Of a DNA stretch of 64,000 nt, positions 36,297 through 49,200 are shown piece by piece (position 1 is the first letter of the stretch; every line of letters begins with the position of its first letter). Source of the DNA: Formicarius rufipectus (lineage: Eukaryota; Chordata; Aves; Passeriformes; Formicariidae); assembly GCA_013399695.1 (NCBI GenBank), contig VXAU01003159.1, forward strand, positions 310,001-374,000, read 5' to 3'. The notes beneath the pieces are model-generated. The model worked only from the letters and a program-made list of their open reading frames with translations, did not search any database and was not told the origin of the DNA. The translations under genes and the position numbers were made by a program.

Positions 36297-36345
36297 GAAA
36301 AAAAGGGGAAGAAAAAAAAAAAAACCAAAACCAACATCAAAAATA
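36297..36345. repeat. A-rich tract with CCAAAACC
   Basis: GAAAAAAAAAAAAACC followed by AAAACCAACATCAAAAA. Confidence 0.9.
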
Positions 36346-36393
36346 GATTTACATAAAGAATAGAACCTTTTTATATGGAAATTCTTTTCTCTC

Positions 36394-36416
36394 ATATATA
36401 TATATATTTATATATA
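36394..36416. repeat. (AT)n microsatellite
   Basis: About eight AT/TA units with one TTT interruption. Confidence 0.9.
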
Positions 36417-37155
36417 ATCTGTGAAAATGATACATCAAAATCTTATTTCCATATTTACACTTTTTCTTTCTTGGAAAAATTCCATCCATCATTCACTGGC
36501 CTCCATACCTAACAGACTCCTGACCTAGGAGACCAAAACAAGGTGGACAGCGAGCTCATGGAGCAGGGAACCCTCCAGTCCAGCAGCAGAACACACTGTG
36601 TGGCTGGAGAAGCTATTGAAGCCTGGCACTGGCTTCCCAGTGGTTTGTATTTATTGGGCTGCAGATTCTGCTTGGGATCAGCTTGCTAACTTGGTGTGTG
36701 AGCCATGCAGGTTACCCTTTCAAAATTAGCTCCTCATGCCACTGGAGTTTGATAAGAAAAAGGAAGTCATGCGAACTCAAGTGAAGTTAGAGTACCAGCA
36801 GGCTGGGAAAAGAATCTTCTGCTATTCCATTATTTTGGAACAGTTCTCTTATTGCACTTGGTCTGTGTGTCTCCTTTGTTTGAGAAAAGGAAAAGAACAC
36901 CTGATTTTGAAACAGTTTGCTTGTAACACTTCTCAGTTAATGTTAACAAGAGAAAGGTGACTAGAGGAAGAATTTCCAACTTATCTCCAAAAAGGACAGT
37001 GTTCTACCAACTCAAATCACAACATTCCAACATTGCATTTATAGTTACTGTTTTTCATGTTCTTCCCTATAGATTTAGTTCCTGTGCAGCTACAGCAAAG
37101 ACATCGTACCCAAAAATCCAGTAGTGCAAGCAGCAGCTTTTTGAATGGCATTTCT

Positions 37156-37204
37156 TCAGATAGGGCCTTGTTGACTTGGATCGAACCTTCTTTTTTTGAC
37201 ATTT
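37156..37204 (-). CDS. ADAM23: ADAM23 terminal coding exon (cytoplasmic tail)
   Basis: One base completes Lys or Glu (alpha or beta form). Then it reads NVKKRRFDPSQQGPI and TGA. KKRR is the stop-transfer cluster. The tail is very short, as expected for ADAM23. The acceptor CTGGAAG is preceded by a T-rich but interrupted tract, so it is modest in strength. Confidence 0.94.
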
Positions 37205-40200
37205 CTTCCAGGTTGCATCAAAAGGAGATGAAAACAGAAAAATGCAGGACATTAGTTAGATATAACAGGAACAAAGCCATTGCCAAGGCCATAGTAAAGT
37301 AAAAGGCTCACACTGAGACAGCTTAACCATAACTTTTTCAAGGGCTAACAATTTAAGGAATTTGGCTGCATGCTTTCTGTAGCAGAATAGGAAGTACTGG
37401 TTTCCTTGTGCAGTATAAAGATCATGCTGGCACACAGAATTCAGTTATTTCTGTAGTACTTTCAAGTGGTGCTCTAAATTTGTAGAAACTTTCAGCTCCC
37501 AGTAATACGTGTCTCCACTAGGGCAGGAATGCATATGTACAACTAAAGAGAATGAGTCATAAGTGACAGGACTGGAAATACATCAGCCCATGGAGGCTTC
37601 AGTTTTCAGAGCAAGTGGTCATCTCAGGCTGCACCAGAATTTAGTTTATGTAATCCATTGTAACAGAAAAGTGAGTGCCTCTGTGAGCTCTTACCACACT
37701 ATTGACCATAAGTGAATCTTAGTAAGGTGAAAAAGAAGAGACATTGCATTCGAAGGAGACTGGACAGTTTTGTAAGTTATGTGATTAGAATTGAATGTTA
37801 AGTGTGGTCAGCAAGCTGGTGATATCCAATCTCCTGCGATGTTGATGTCCAATGTCAAACAGGAAGACATCGGGAAGCAACAACAAAAGTTAGGTGCAAC
37901 CTCCCCAGTATCTGGCTTCATGTGGGGCATCAAGCAAGGGGCTCATGCATTTAGTTTTAACATTGGGCATACACACCACTACCGCCACCAAACCAACATG
38001 CAAAAAGTACAGAACAGGAATTCATAAGTTTCCTAAAGATACAGACCAACCCCTAGATTTTCTATTTTCTGTAGCCCTGCTAACCATTACCACTGCTACA
38101 ATATTCATAAATATTCTGTTCACAAGGTTTGTCTGGTGGTTTAGGAGATGTATGCAAAGCCAACTTCTTTTTGAGAAGACTTCCAGAGTCTGGTGGTTTC
38201 TGGCAATCCTTTGGTTTGTTTTTTCCCTTGGACACCTGTGCCTAGATTTTTGCAAGATGAATGTCTAAGAACTGTGGGTTTCTGAAAGAAAACCACTGTG
38301 TTCATCTTTTAGTCATTTCCCCTCCAGGACTACTGTACTAATGCTCCTTTTGAATAATGAGGCTGATGTTGCTTCAATAACTCAGTCCATCCTCCTCTGT
38401 ACTATAGGTAAACTTAGGATGACCAAATTATTTTTTCAGGCCAACTTGCAGAACTGTGTGCTAGGAAGTATGAATATAATAGAACTTGGTTGAATATGAG
38501 CTAAAGACTGCTGTGCATCTGTTTGTCATGCTAGTTTCTATAGGGATAGGACATGTCTGCTTCTCTTTCCACTCCCCCCCTTTTAAATATTGTCTAGCAT
38601 ACTTGAATTCAAGCACTACCCATTAACACCTAATTAGTTGATCCTTTTAAATCAACAACATACATGAAAAATCTAGATGATGTAACTAGTCCTCCTACTC
38701 TACAGAAAATACCATATTCCAGCTTGCTTGAAGAGGACATAATTAAACCAGACACTGAATTACATTGTTACCTGAACTTATTTTAATTAAAGAAATGGAC
38801 TTTTTAAGTCTTAGTACAAGGTACAGAGGATAGATGCTATGCTAGCTTCCCAGTACAACTCTGTAACAAAACTCTTTTGAGTTTTATGCTATCAATTTTT
38901 TTTCTAACCTGATCTCCGCTTGTGCAGTATTCCAGCAGAAACCTTGCTGTGCATTCTGTGATCTGTCCAAACCATATATTTACTTATTTCCTAGTTTTAG
39001 TCAGCAGAAATACAGACTTTGAGGAAAAATATACTGACCAAACCACTGCATTTCTTCACTTACAATATTCTGCTAACAGTGTTGTATGAGAAACATGTGA
39101 AGAACTAAAATAAGAGCCTGAAATACAGAACATGAGGTCAAGTGTCAAAAAGGAAACATAGTACAAAGGCTTAACAAGAACCTGCCATGTCTCTGCTGTG
39201 ATTATAGCACTTCAGGGGTAAGCAGTCAGGTGCTACCCTGCAGGAATCCAAATTCTATTCTGATTTCCTGACCTGCTTTAACAAATTCATCCTGAATTAT
39301 CAACCATTATAATACTAAAAATGAAGACAGTCTTATTTACTTAAACTGGCAAATACAGTGTCTCTCTTCTCCAAGAAAATTACAATAAAAGGAACCTAGG
39401 TGAGTACCAGGTCCTGGATATTTGCACCTCTTTATGGCTACCTGTTATAGAACTATGATGTTTTCTGGTATGCTTCAGTTAAAAGATAAGGTGGGGCAGA
39501 AGAGTGCTTTGTGGGAGGGCACACAGGACAGTGATGCTGCTTCCTAGTTCTTTGATGGTTTATGTAGAAGATCTTAGAACATAAACCTCTTTTTTGCATT
39601 TTAAGTTTTAATGCCTCTTTAAATAATGAAGGTCAGCCTTTCAGTCTGTAATCCAACCAGGAAAAGGGTCTCCAACATAAAGAAAAGTATAGGTGATTCT
39701 AAATCAAAAAATTATACCATGCTACACTGCCTCTCTAACATGGTCATCTTTACAAACAAAAAATATTTCAGAAAAGAAAAATTAGTTTCAAAAAAGATCA
39801 GATATATCCAAGAACTACCTTGCAATCTGCTGCTTCTTTTTAATGCAGCTAACTGGGCATGTGATCACAGAGTACATTACTTTAAAATGTGTGCCTTTGT
39901 GATCACATAAATGCCAAGCTTTATTTAAGTAAGGATTGATCCAAACCCAGTATTTTAAGCACTTTAAATAGCCAGCATTTTCATAGGCATTTCTAAAGCA
40001 TGTTCAAATGTTGAAGAGCTTAAGCAAATGAACTTTTGCTACAAAACTGATTCAAAATGAGGGACTATAATTAGCAGCTTAAAATAGGACTCTGACTTTC
40101 CATTTATTCTAGTAGTTTGGGAAAAAAAGTGAGAAAACCCCTCATGTTTGATTCTAACGCTGACATTTGTGTATACTGAAACTTGCACAGACTTGCTACA

Positions 40201-43200
40201 TGAAAATGAATTTAACATTTCATGAATGCTGCACTTCTGTACATTACCTGGCAGAGATCACATAGGAATATAAAAGACTTTCTTACTGCTGTCTAAACAC
40301 CAGTAGTTTTAAAAGTACTACGCAAGGCCTATCTGAAGTAAATTCTAGTTAACAAGATTTCTACCCATAGCTTTTAACTCTAAGTCACCTGAAATTTTTA
40401 ATGAGAGTCTATGCCCCCCCCTTAAAGTGTCAGTCAACTTTTTTCTTTCCTATTCTGTCCACACATTAAGTTGATTATAAAAATTAATGTTGTATTCATT
40501 CTTGAAACTAACTGGATGTGCTTTGTTGATTTGGTTTTACTTTTGTTTCTTCAAACTTGCATCAAGCCTTCTTTTACACTTTCCCTCCAACCCCCACCCC
40601 CCACCTCAGTTCATGAACAAAGTTTGCTTAGTTGCAGCTTACGTTTGATATGGACTTGACACCACAGTACCGTATGTTCATATGAACATCTGATAACCTG
40701 TGAAACAGAAATCACAGCTCCCAGTTTGTAAAGCATTAGCTACCTTCTCTCATATTTGCAGAGACTAAACACAGCACTTGCTTTAAATGGAAAAGTTAAA
40801 ATCCCTCTTTATTATCCTCATCTGTCCCTCCAGATCTATCTGAAGCAAAGTATCAGGGGGTCTATATATGCTAGCCTTCTTTGGTGTACAAGCTGAAAGG
40901 CCTTTTCAATTCCCCTCTGACCCCCATAAGAAACATGCACTTCAAGCTGTGAGCTAGGCCAGGCCAGTGTATTTGAGGTTCTGCTACAGAATAAACAGTT
41001 GTATCTTGCTCCTGTGAGAATAAAAGCTTCAGGAGGCATTTCAAACAGAAATTGTCTATAGGAATCACAAACTTCTACATTTTGGGCAAACAAATGACTC
41101 CAGGATGCGAAGCTGAACACCTATGAGAGCAGTTTGAGAGGTGTGGAACACAAAGAAGAAATAAGGAATTACATACTGTGTTGTTTCAGGCAGGAAGGGA
41201 TTCTTTGCTGGTCTGTGCTCATTTCAGTTGGAGCTGCATCTGCAGCCAGCCCACTCACACAGCAGTGGGGAGGGGCTGCAGGACTGATGCAAAAGAGTAA
41301 AGGTGGTCAGGGCACAAGAGGGCTTGAAAAGACTCAAAAGAAGAAAGTGGCTGAATTTTTCTCTATTTTGATGACATGGATTATTGTTTTCAACAAACTA
41401 CTTTGTCCAATACAAATGTATTATGTAGGGATGAGCACTGTTTCTGCGAAGTCTATGAACTGCTGAATAGCAGATATATAGTCTCTTACAGGAGAAAACT
41501 CATTCAAAAGTATAAGCCAACATTTTTTCCAACAAAATTTAGCTTAACTAATTCCCATGGGAACTTGCACTATATCCATGTTTTTAATTTAACTGCATTG
41601 TTTTTCTCAATAAACCAAAAATTTCAATAGAAATGTTAATGCAGAAAATTTGTCTGTATTAATTTAAAAAGCTAATTGCAGTGAAGTGCATAGGAAAAAA
41701 AGATCTGCAACTTACTAAAATTTTAGTATGTAGTTTATATGCTGTATTTACATTAAAAGACAACTAAATACTAAATTATTTTATGGTTTCAAATATGAAA
41801 AATCTAGGTTTATGAGATACAATGCAAAAGATACAGGACTACCTTGTTTAGAGCTGCCCTGTAATAACAGATACTGGAGGCTGACTTAGTGGTATTTATC
41901 ATACAAATAATTGGATTGAATTTAACTAAGATCATATAAGAGAAAAAAAACCAAACCAACAACAAAAAGAAATGCAACAGCTGAAGGTAGATCTATCTCA
42001 GGAATTAAAAAAGTTTTTAAAGATCATACACCCATGCTTACAGATGGATGTTTTGGTACAATTTGTATTTAATCTTTTCTTACTACAAGTGAGAAGCAGT
42101 GACTCCTGCCAGTGTCAAGTGGAAATACAGGGAATGTCACTTTCCTTAGATCAAGCACTTGGAGAAATGTGAATGAGGCAGGTGGTGGGTCTTTCTGAGA
42201 ACACCAACAGTGGCAGGAACTGCACGGCTTGTCTGGGAGAAAGGGCAAAGCCTGTCTTCAGCAGGGCTGAAAGAGATTTTGAATTATTTTGCTTCTTTAT
42301 GCATGTGTAGTTAAGTCCAGCTGGAACTTTAAAAATATAACAGTTTGAAACAGAAGTAAACATTTTCAGGTAACCTTTGAAAATTAATTACCAGAAAAAT
42401 ATGACCTGATCACTAGATTCTACTTTGACAGTGGCCTTAATCAATTAGGGATTAATTTTATTCTTCTCAATTCAGACATGAAATATGAGTGGAGGCCACA
42501 GAAAATTTTCTTTGCGTTATTATAAAAACCTTGAAGTTGTATCATGGCTTATCTTGATTCATGTTTTTGAAAAGAAATAGCAACTTGAAATGCCATGAAA
42601 AATTACTTGTGCTTAACACTTCCATGATTTGTAAGGTTATAAACATTGATTCTGAAGCAAAATCCTTTTTACCAAATATGTGCCATGCACGTAGGTAGAT
42701 TGGACACTACAAAAAGGCAAGAATCAAATACCTTTGTACAAGATTCTCTTTGCCTTAACAGTCAAGCAGAATGATTAGTATGTTACTCCTCGTAATCATT
42801 AAAACACATTGAACTAGAATGGGGAGAGAAATGCTTTAATTTTTCAGGAAACAGCTCAAGATTTCAAAATGTTCTCTCTCTAAACCTGTTTTGTTGTTTT
42901 TTGGTTTTTTTTTTGAACTGTGCCTTAAGAATAAAAAAAATCAGTAACCACAAACGGGTTAGCTCTGGTACTTTGAGTCAACTGTGTCAACACATTTGTG
43001 GATGAAAACTACTCTGCTACTGCCACTACTGACCATTTACATGACAGGTTTAATTATGAAAAAGCTGAGCCATTTCAAAGTACTACAACATTCAAAAGAA
43101 ACATTCCTCAAGACTTTTGGGGTTTTTTCACCATTGTAGTAAGCTTCTGAGAACAACACTACTAACTGAAGATGAAAAAAAGACCTTGCTCCCTAAATGT

Positions 43201-46200
43201 TAGGTGAATTCATGAAAATTAATTATTTTATTGTTGTTCAACTTTGCACCCTGATACCATCTGCTGTTTTCAAATCCATTTCCTCCTCTTGTTCAGTGGA
43301 TATGTAATTTTTCTCTTGTTTAAAACAGTTGGTTAGCATTTGGGGGAGGGGGTTAACTTGGGAATCTTGTAGCAGGAACTCAAAATTTAGTGATGTAAGC
43401 AAGAAATAGAAATGCCATAGCCACCAAAGAGAAGACATGCGGCATTGCTTACTTAAAGCCCCATCCTGTCCCCCCAAGGACAATAGCTGCTACCAGGATG
43501 GCACCAGCGATGGAGCCTATTATAAGATTGGTGGCACTAGGACCTGTGATAAAGGATTATGGTAAGACAAACATAAGAACCAACGACTTTATTCATGTTA
43601 TGTAAAGCATCTGAAGGGGAGTCAAACAATTCAAGGAATATAGACAGCACATGAGGTGATGCCTCTAGACAACCTCAATAAACCCAGTTTAACTTTCTTT
43701 TCTTTAACAATAGGAATGAACAAAGCTGTTGGTCTCTGCATTGTGCTATGCTGACTTTCACTAGAGATAAAAATCTAGTATCAGACAGTGACTTCTGTTG
43801 TAACTTACTCCATTACCTGATGAATGATCAGTCAGCTGAGGACACTAAAGATATTTGTGAATAATCCCTTAACTTGAAGAGGTATGAATGCTGTATGTTT
43901 TTAAACTACAGCAAATAAGGAAGAAACAAAAATCAGAAAGCCCTGTCTTTTCATGGAACTCCTGAAAGCTGTAGATACTTTAATTTGAGCTGAGAGGGTC
44001 TAGTACCACTTGCTAATCATAATCCAGACTCCCTACAATTACATCAATGCTAAATTTACAAACAATTGATTGACAAAAGTAAAGGATTATAATAGGGAAC
44101 AAAAGTTGAAATAAAAGCTGTATTCCCACTAAGCTTTCCAAACATCAAAGTATCTCTTCATAATCCTCAAGAAGCTGCTGAACAACAAAGTGCGGAAGGG
44201 TGGAGCAGGAAAAAAGAGCAACAAAAAGAAGCAGCACAAAATGTTTGTGCAATTTTCTGAAGAGGGCAAGAGAACACCTAAATAAGATATTAATAATTAA
44301 CCGTTAAGCGCTCTATTTACAAAGGGCAGAGGAAAACAGGCAATAGGCTTAACATTTTAATTGCCCTGTACAAAAACTTTCTATTGCACAGTCTTTGATG
44401 TAAAGCTAATTGCATCTGAACTCAAGGCAAAATGAAACCAACTCAACAGTTCTTCTGCGGTGTATTGTACACTCCTGTTTAAGCATTTACATTTTCAGGA
44501 ATAGCCTTCAGAAACAGCTCTTACCTCCTATCCCAGTCTCCCCAAACCAACACTTCTACACAGCAACTGAAATTTTCCTAATTAATTGTTCTGAAACTGA
44601 GTTTGGAAAACTGTCAGATGTAAGGAAGAATAGAGGAGCAGCCAGAGATCAGCAAAGAAAGAGCAAGGGCAGCTGCAACAACTGTAAGTTTTAAGCTGTC
44701 AGGTCAGTATCACAAAACCTCTTGCCCAGTCCCATACCCTACAACAAGCACATGACCTAAGTTTTAAAATTTCCTGCAGGAACCTAACCTCATTGCATCC
44801 ATTACACGTTTCCTACATCAGTGCTTCTGGAGATCTGATTAGCCAAAAGAAAACCAAGTTTTAAAAATTGCTTCCTGCAGTTCCTAAACAAAAGTGTTTT
44901 CAGGAACAAAATACTCAGGCTGAAAAGAAATACAGTGAGCTTTGCAGATGGGCAGTGCACAAATTAGACAACAAAAAAATCAAAAGGTAATGTTTCACAG
45001 TTTGGAAGAACGCATGGTACTTGGACTTACCTTTAAAGTCACACCTGACTCAAATCAACAGAAGTGAGCATGGTGGAGGGTAAATGCCATTCCAGAGGCA
45101 TTATACTCCCAACTAAGGCTTGCTTGCTACTGTGTCTGACTGAGATCTATGGTTTATGCTGGATTTTATCAAATGATTTAACACTAAAAAGGACTGAAAA
45201 CACAGCAAGCAGTTTATCTGTAATAAATTTTAAAAGCTTAAAAAAATTCTAAAGCTGTTTTTCTAGCCATAGAATGCTATCTTTCCACAAAATAGGTACA
45301 AAGACTAAGTGATAGAAGAAGTGCCAAATCACCACTTTCTACATCCTGCTTCTCACTCTGTTCCCTGGTTGTTGAGTGTCAATGGGCGGGGAAGGAGAAG
45401 GGTGTGTATCTATTTCATAGTGCACATCCATTCACAAAACAGCAGTTTGTTCTTTGAATACAGAAAATAATATTGGTTTTATTTTTTATAAATATGGAAG
45501 AATTTGATAAAAATTTAAACAGAAGAGGATAATATACAAAACAATTAGTTTCAGTTAATAGAATAAGTATAAAAAGCCAAGCTTCAAGAATAGGTGTATG
45601 ATGACTAAAACAGCAACCACTTGTTTAGGAAAATGGAGTCCTCCAACAGCTGAATTCCAGTTGTGAAATACAGAGATTCAAGGTCACTAGGAAGTAGTTT
45701 ACAACCACAACAGACCGTGCACATGAAAGCACTTAAAATGGGACTACTTTTACATGTTAAACCCTACCCTAGGGATCTATGCCTTATCTTTTATTAAGCA
45801 TTATCAAAGAAACTGTATTATTAATAAACCAGAATTTTTCTAGCAGTAAAGTGACATTTATGAAGAAAAGTATAAATTCATACATTTTGGTTCATTAAGC
45901 CTTTCTAGTCACTGAATGCAGATGCTTAACAGGAAACCAGAGGTAAGAGGAAGTTTTTAATAACCACCATACTGTGGGGTCATTTCCCATACAGACTATC
46001 ACAAGATGCAACACTTTGGTATATTTGTTCTTTCCACCATACTACTACTATAACCTACAGGCACAGATTTCTCAGGAGAAATCTTCTGCACACCCCCTTT
46101 TCCTGCAAAGCACTACTTGCCCTGGCATGGACATCATACCACCCCACTCATCTTTTAGCACCCCAATACAAATCCCATTTAAGGTGTTAAAAACAAAACA

Positions 46201-49200
46201 CCTGTAATTTCAGTAGACTTCAGACTATTCCCTAAATCTTCACCATCACCAGATCCATTCTACAAGAATTAAGACACACTGCTTTGAAACCCTTCTAGCA
46301 TTAGAAATTAAAGTTATTTCAGAACTTTGAACAAAGGTTTACAATTTTCAAGTGAAGTGGTGAGGAAGGAGGGCAGGATGTGGCACCAGGCTGTAATTTA
46401 TGAACACACCCTCACTTACAGTCACTGATAGTGACTGCCACCAGGACCTGAAGGGTATTAGGAAAAGATCTGCATTACCATGTGTTTTTTGTGAACCAAG
46501 CAACAAAAAGTAGCAGTGGCTTGTTGTGAATGTGCATTTGTACCTGAAGGAACCAGAGAACAGAGAAAGACTGATGGGTTGCAGGAAAGAAGCGTGGATA
46601 GGAACACAAAGAATGAGTCAGATGGTGAGTGATAAGAGCAGTAGAAAGAAAAAGAATTAGTACGGAAGCATACAAGAGCAAGAACAAATGGCCAGGGATG
46701 TTGGTCAGAGCTGAGTGGCTTGAGACACCAGGTAAGGGGAGAGAAAAACAGAAGGGTACAAGGCAGAATGTAAGCAAAAGGCAAGTGGTCCTCAACCTGC
46801 AGGTAAATTTTCTGCTGCCAAATCTGTCCCAAACCTCCACAACCTTCTCAGTTGCCAGTTTTTAACAAAGAGCTGTAAAAGCCACCAGTAAAACGCAATC
46901 TGATCTTTCTCAGGCAAATGATTTATCACCTTCTTCCTTCTATTTGTTTTCTATTAGTTGCCCTCTGAACACAAAGGTCTCTACTTTTCTGAGAATCTGA
47001 AATCAGTTGCACGTACCAGACAGGTTCCTAGGGCTGTGAACTCAGACACACAGAAAGCTGCCTTTTCAGACTAGAACTGCACATGGATGCCTTTTCACAT
47101 AGACTCATTAGTAATCACAGACTGTCCTGTTAAGTCTCCCTTCAGAGAGGTGCTACTGCCACATGACAGATGTAATATATAGTCCCAGAAACATGGTGAA
47201 GTTGGAAATCTCAGAGGAGCAAGATAACAGTAATTTAAGCTGTAGTTTGCACAGTGAATGGAGAATGAAGGCAGATCTTACATGGGCCTTTTTATGTGTG
47301 TGTGTGTGTGTATATATACATAAACAAAATTTATATAACAGCCCTCTTTAAAATGGAGGTAGTGGGATCACACTTAACATTACAGTTTCCTAAAACTATG
47401 AAAAGACAAAATTGCTCATACATATTCTCTGTATGTATTATACCCTGCCTTAGGGTAACAGAATCTTAGCAACAGAACATTCAGAAGCATTATTGTAAAA
47501 CTAATTGTCTGTATGACTGTCATCAGCTTTCATCTGCCTAGCTTCATCATTACACTGAAAGCCCCATGGACAGTAATAAACAATTTCTGTATTTTATGAA
47601 ATAGTCCACATTACTCGGTCTATTTTGCAAAATAATCACAAAATTCCTTTTTTTCTGCATTATTTTTGTAATTTGGTGTAATGGAAACATTTAGACACTT
47701 AATTTTAGGGTGACAATGTAAAAATTCACAAACTTATTGTTTTATGCCCCACATTATCCCAGACAGGAGAAGGTTCAACACTGCATGAGCAAACCACATG
47801 ACACAGACACAGTCAAGTCACAGGACAAATACAGTCACCACATGACAAAGCTAAGGGGGTCATACACAGGGCTCAGGTGCATACGGTTACCTCACACACT
47901 ACGCACCAAACATCAAACTCAAGCTAAGAAAAATGCTTACTCTATTCCCCACCCTGTGCCTCCAAAAATCACCCCCAAGGCCAGAATGGTCCCTGCCACT
48001 GCACCTATTAGCCTGTTAGCAGCCATGCTCACTGTGTGGAGGGAAAAGGGAAGATTTTTAAAGGAAATTATCACAAATGTCTGAAATGAAAACATGAAAT
48101 AATTCCTACAAGGAATACTTTATGCTATAATCCACGGTTGGATAAGCAATTCAAATCTCCTCACAAACCTTTATTTACCAAATACTGCAGCTTGAAAAAT
48201 TCTGAAGTGAGCTGTATTTGATTTTCTTTGACTGTTTGCAAGTATTTCACTGAGAAGTCTTCCTGTAAATGAAGGACTATTCCTTTTAGCTTGTGATTCT
48301 ATTATTTACATAGGGAACATCCTCAATCTACTGTTTATTTATAACGGCCAAAATGTAAATAAATCACCAATAAGAAAATCTCTTTTTGATCAACAGAAAC
48401 TTACTGTATCCATAATATAACTAAGCAAATGAAAACTGTTTGAAAACAGTTCCACTACAGGGAAAAACAAACAAACAAGCAAAAAAACAAAAACTAAACA
48501 AAAACCCCCACAAGTTTGAAATTCTTTCCTTTACTATTTAGTAACATTTTCCTTTGTTACTGCATTTATCAATAGGACTCTCAGTTTATCTATATGACCA
48601 AAAGACAGATAATACCTTGTAAAAGCAAAACCTACCCTAGAAATATGCTTCAAGTAACACCCTGGAAATTTCGATATGTTCAGGTAGTCTCTCTCATGAC
48701 ACTAAGGCCTTATTTTTAATTTTTAAGGGAACTTTGAGAAAAAAACATCTGTACATTTCCCATGTTAGAGATTAAAAGTTTTATAGATTCATTGAATCAC
48801 AATAGACCACATGCAAGAAGCTGAATTCCCTGTCCAATGGGAACTTTTGTAAGGGACAAAAACTTTATAGACTTCATGCTAATGAAGTCTGTTTTGAAAT
48901 GCTTTGGTAATTTTTTCCAGTTTCATAAATACACACACACACACTTGAAGCACAAGACTTATACTAAAATAAACAAGCACTACTCTGCTAGTCAAAAAAG
49001 GCCTAACTCTACAAATTAAATGGTAAAGGAAGAATCTCGTGTGCACATGGAGTCTCACTGATTTCAAAACTACCTAGCCAGTACTCTAATTCAAAGCTTC
49101 TGCAGTGACGAAAAACTAACAGCAAGAACTCTTTGTCTTCCCCAAACTGCTAAATGCTGTGTACATCTGCTTGTACAGGATACAGTAGGTTGCTGAGTTT

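Larger units (their letters stand above)
34890..37155 (-). other. ADAM23: Probable ADAM23 3' UTR
   Basis: Sequence downstream of the ADAM23 stop codon on the - strand. Poly(A) signal motifs (AATAAA on the - strand) occur at 36650-36655, 35968-35973 and 34890-34895; the used one is unknown. It contains A-rich tracts at 36012-36041 and 36297-36345 and an (AT)n run at 36394-36416. I see no conserved ORF. Confidence 0.5.

Noticed and set aside
46458..46840. Two overlapping open frames of 121 and 124 codons on the - strand in the ADAM23 intron, with a hydrophobic Leu-rich product
   Set aside because: The Leu/Phe/Ser richness follows from a pyrimidine-rich strand. There is no recognisable family, no phase-compatible splice context, and both frames are equally open.
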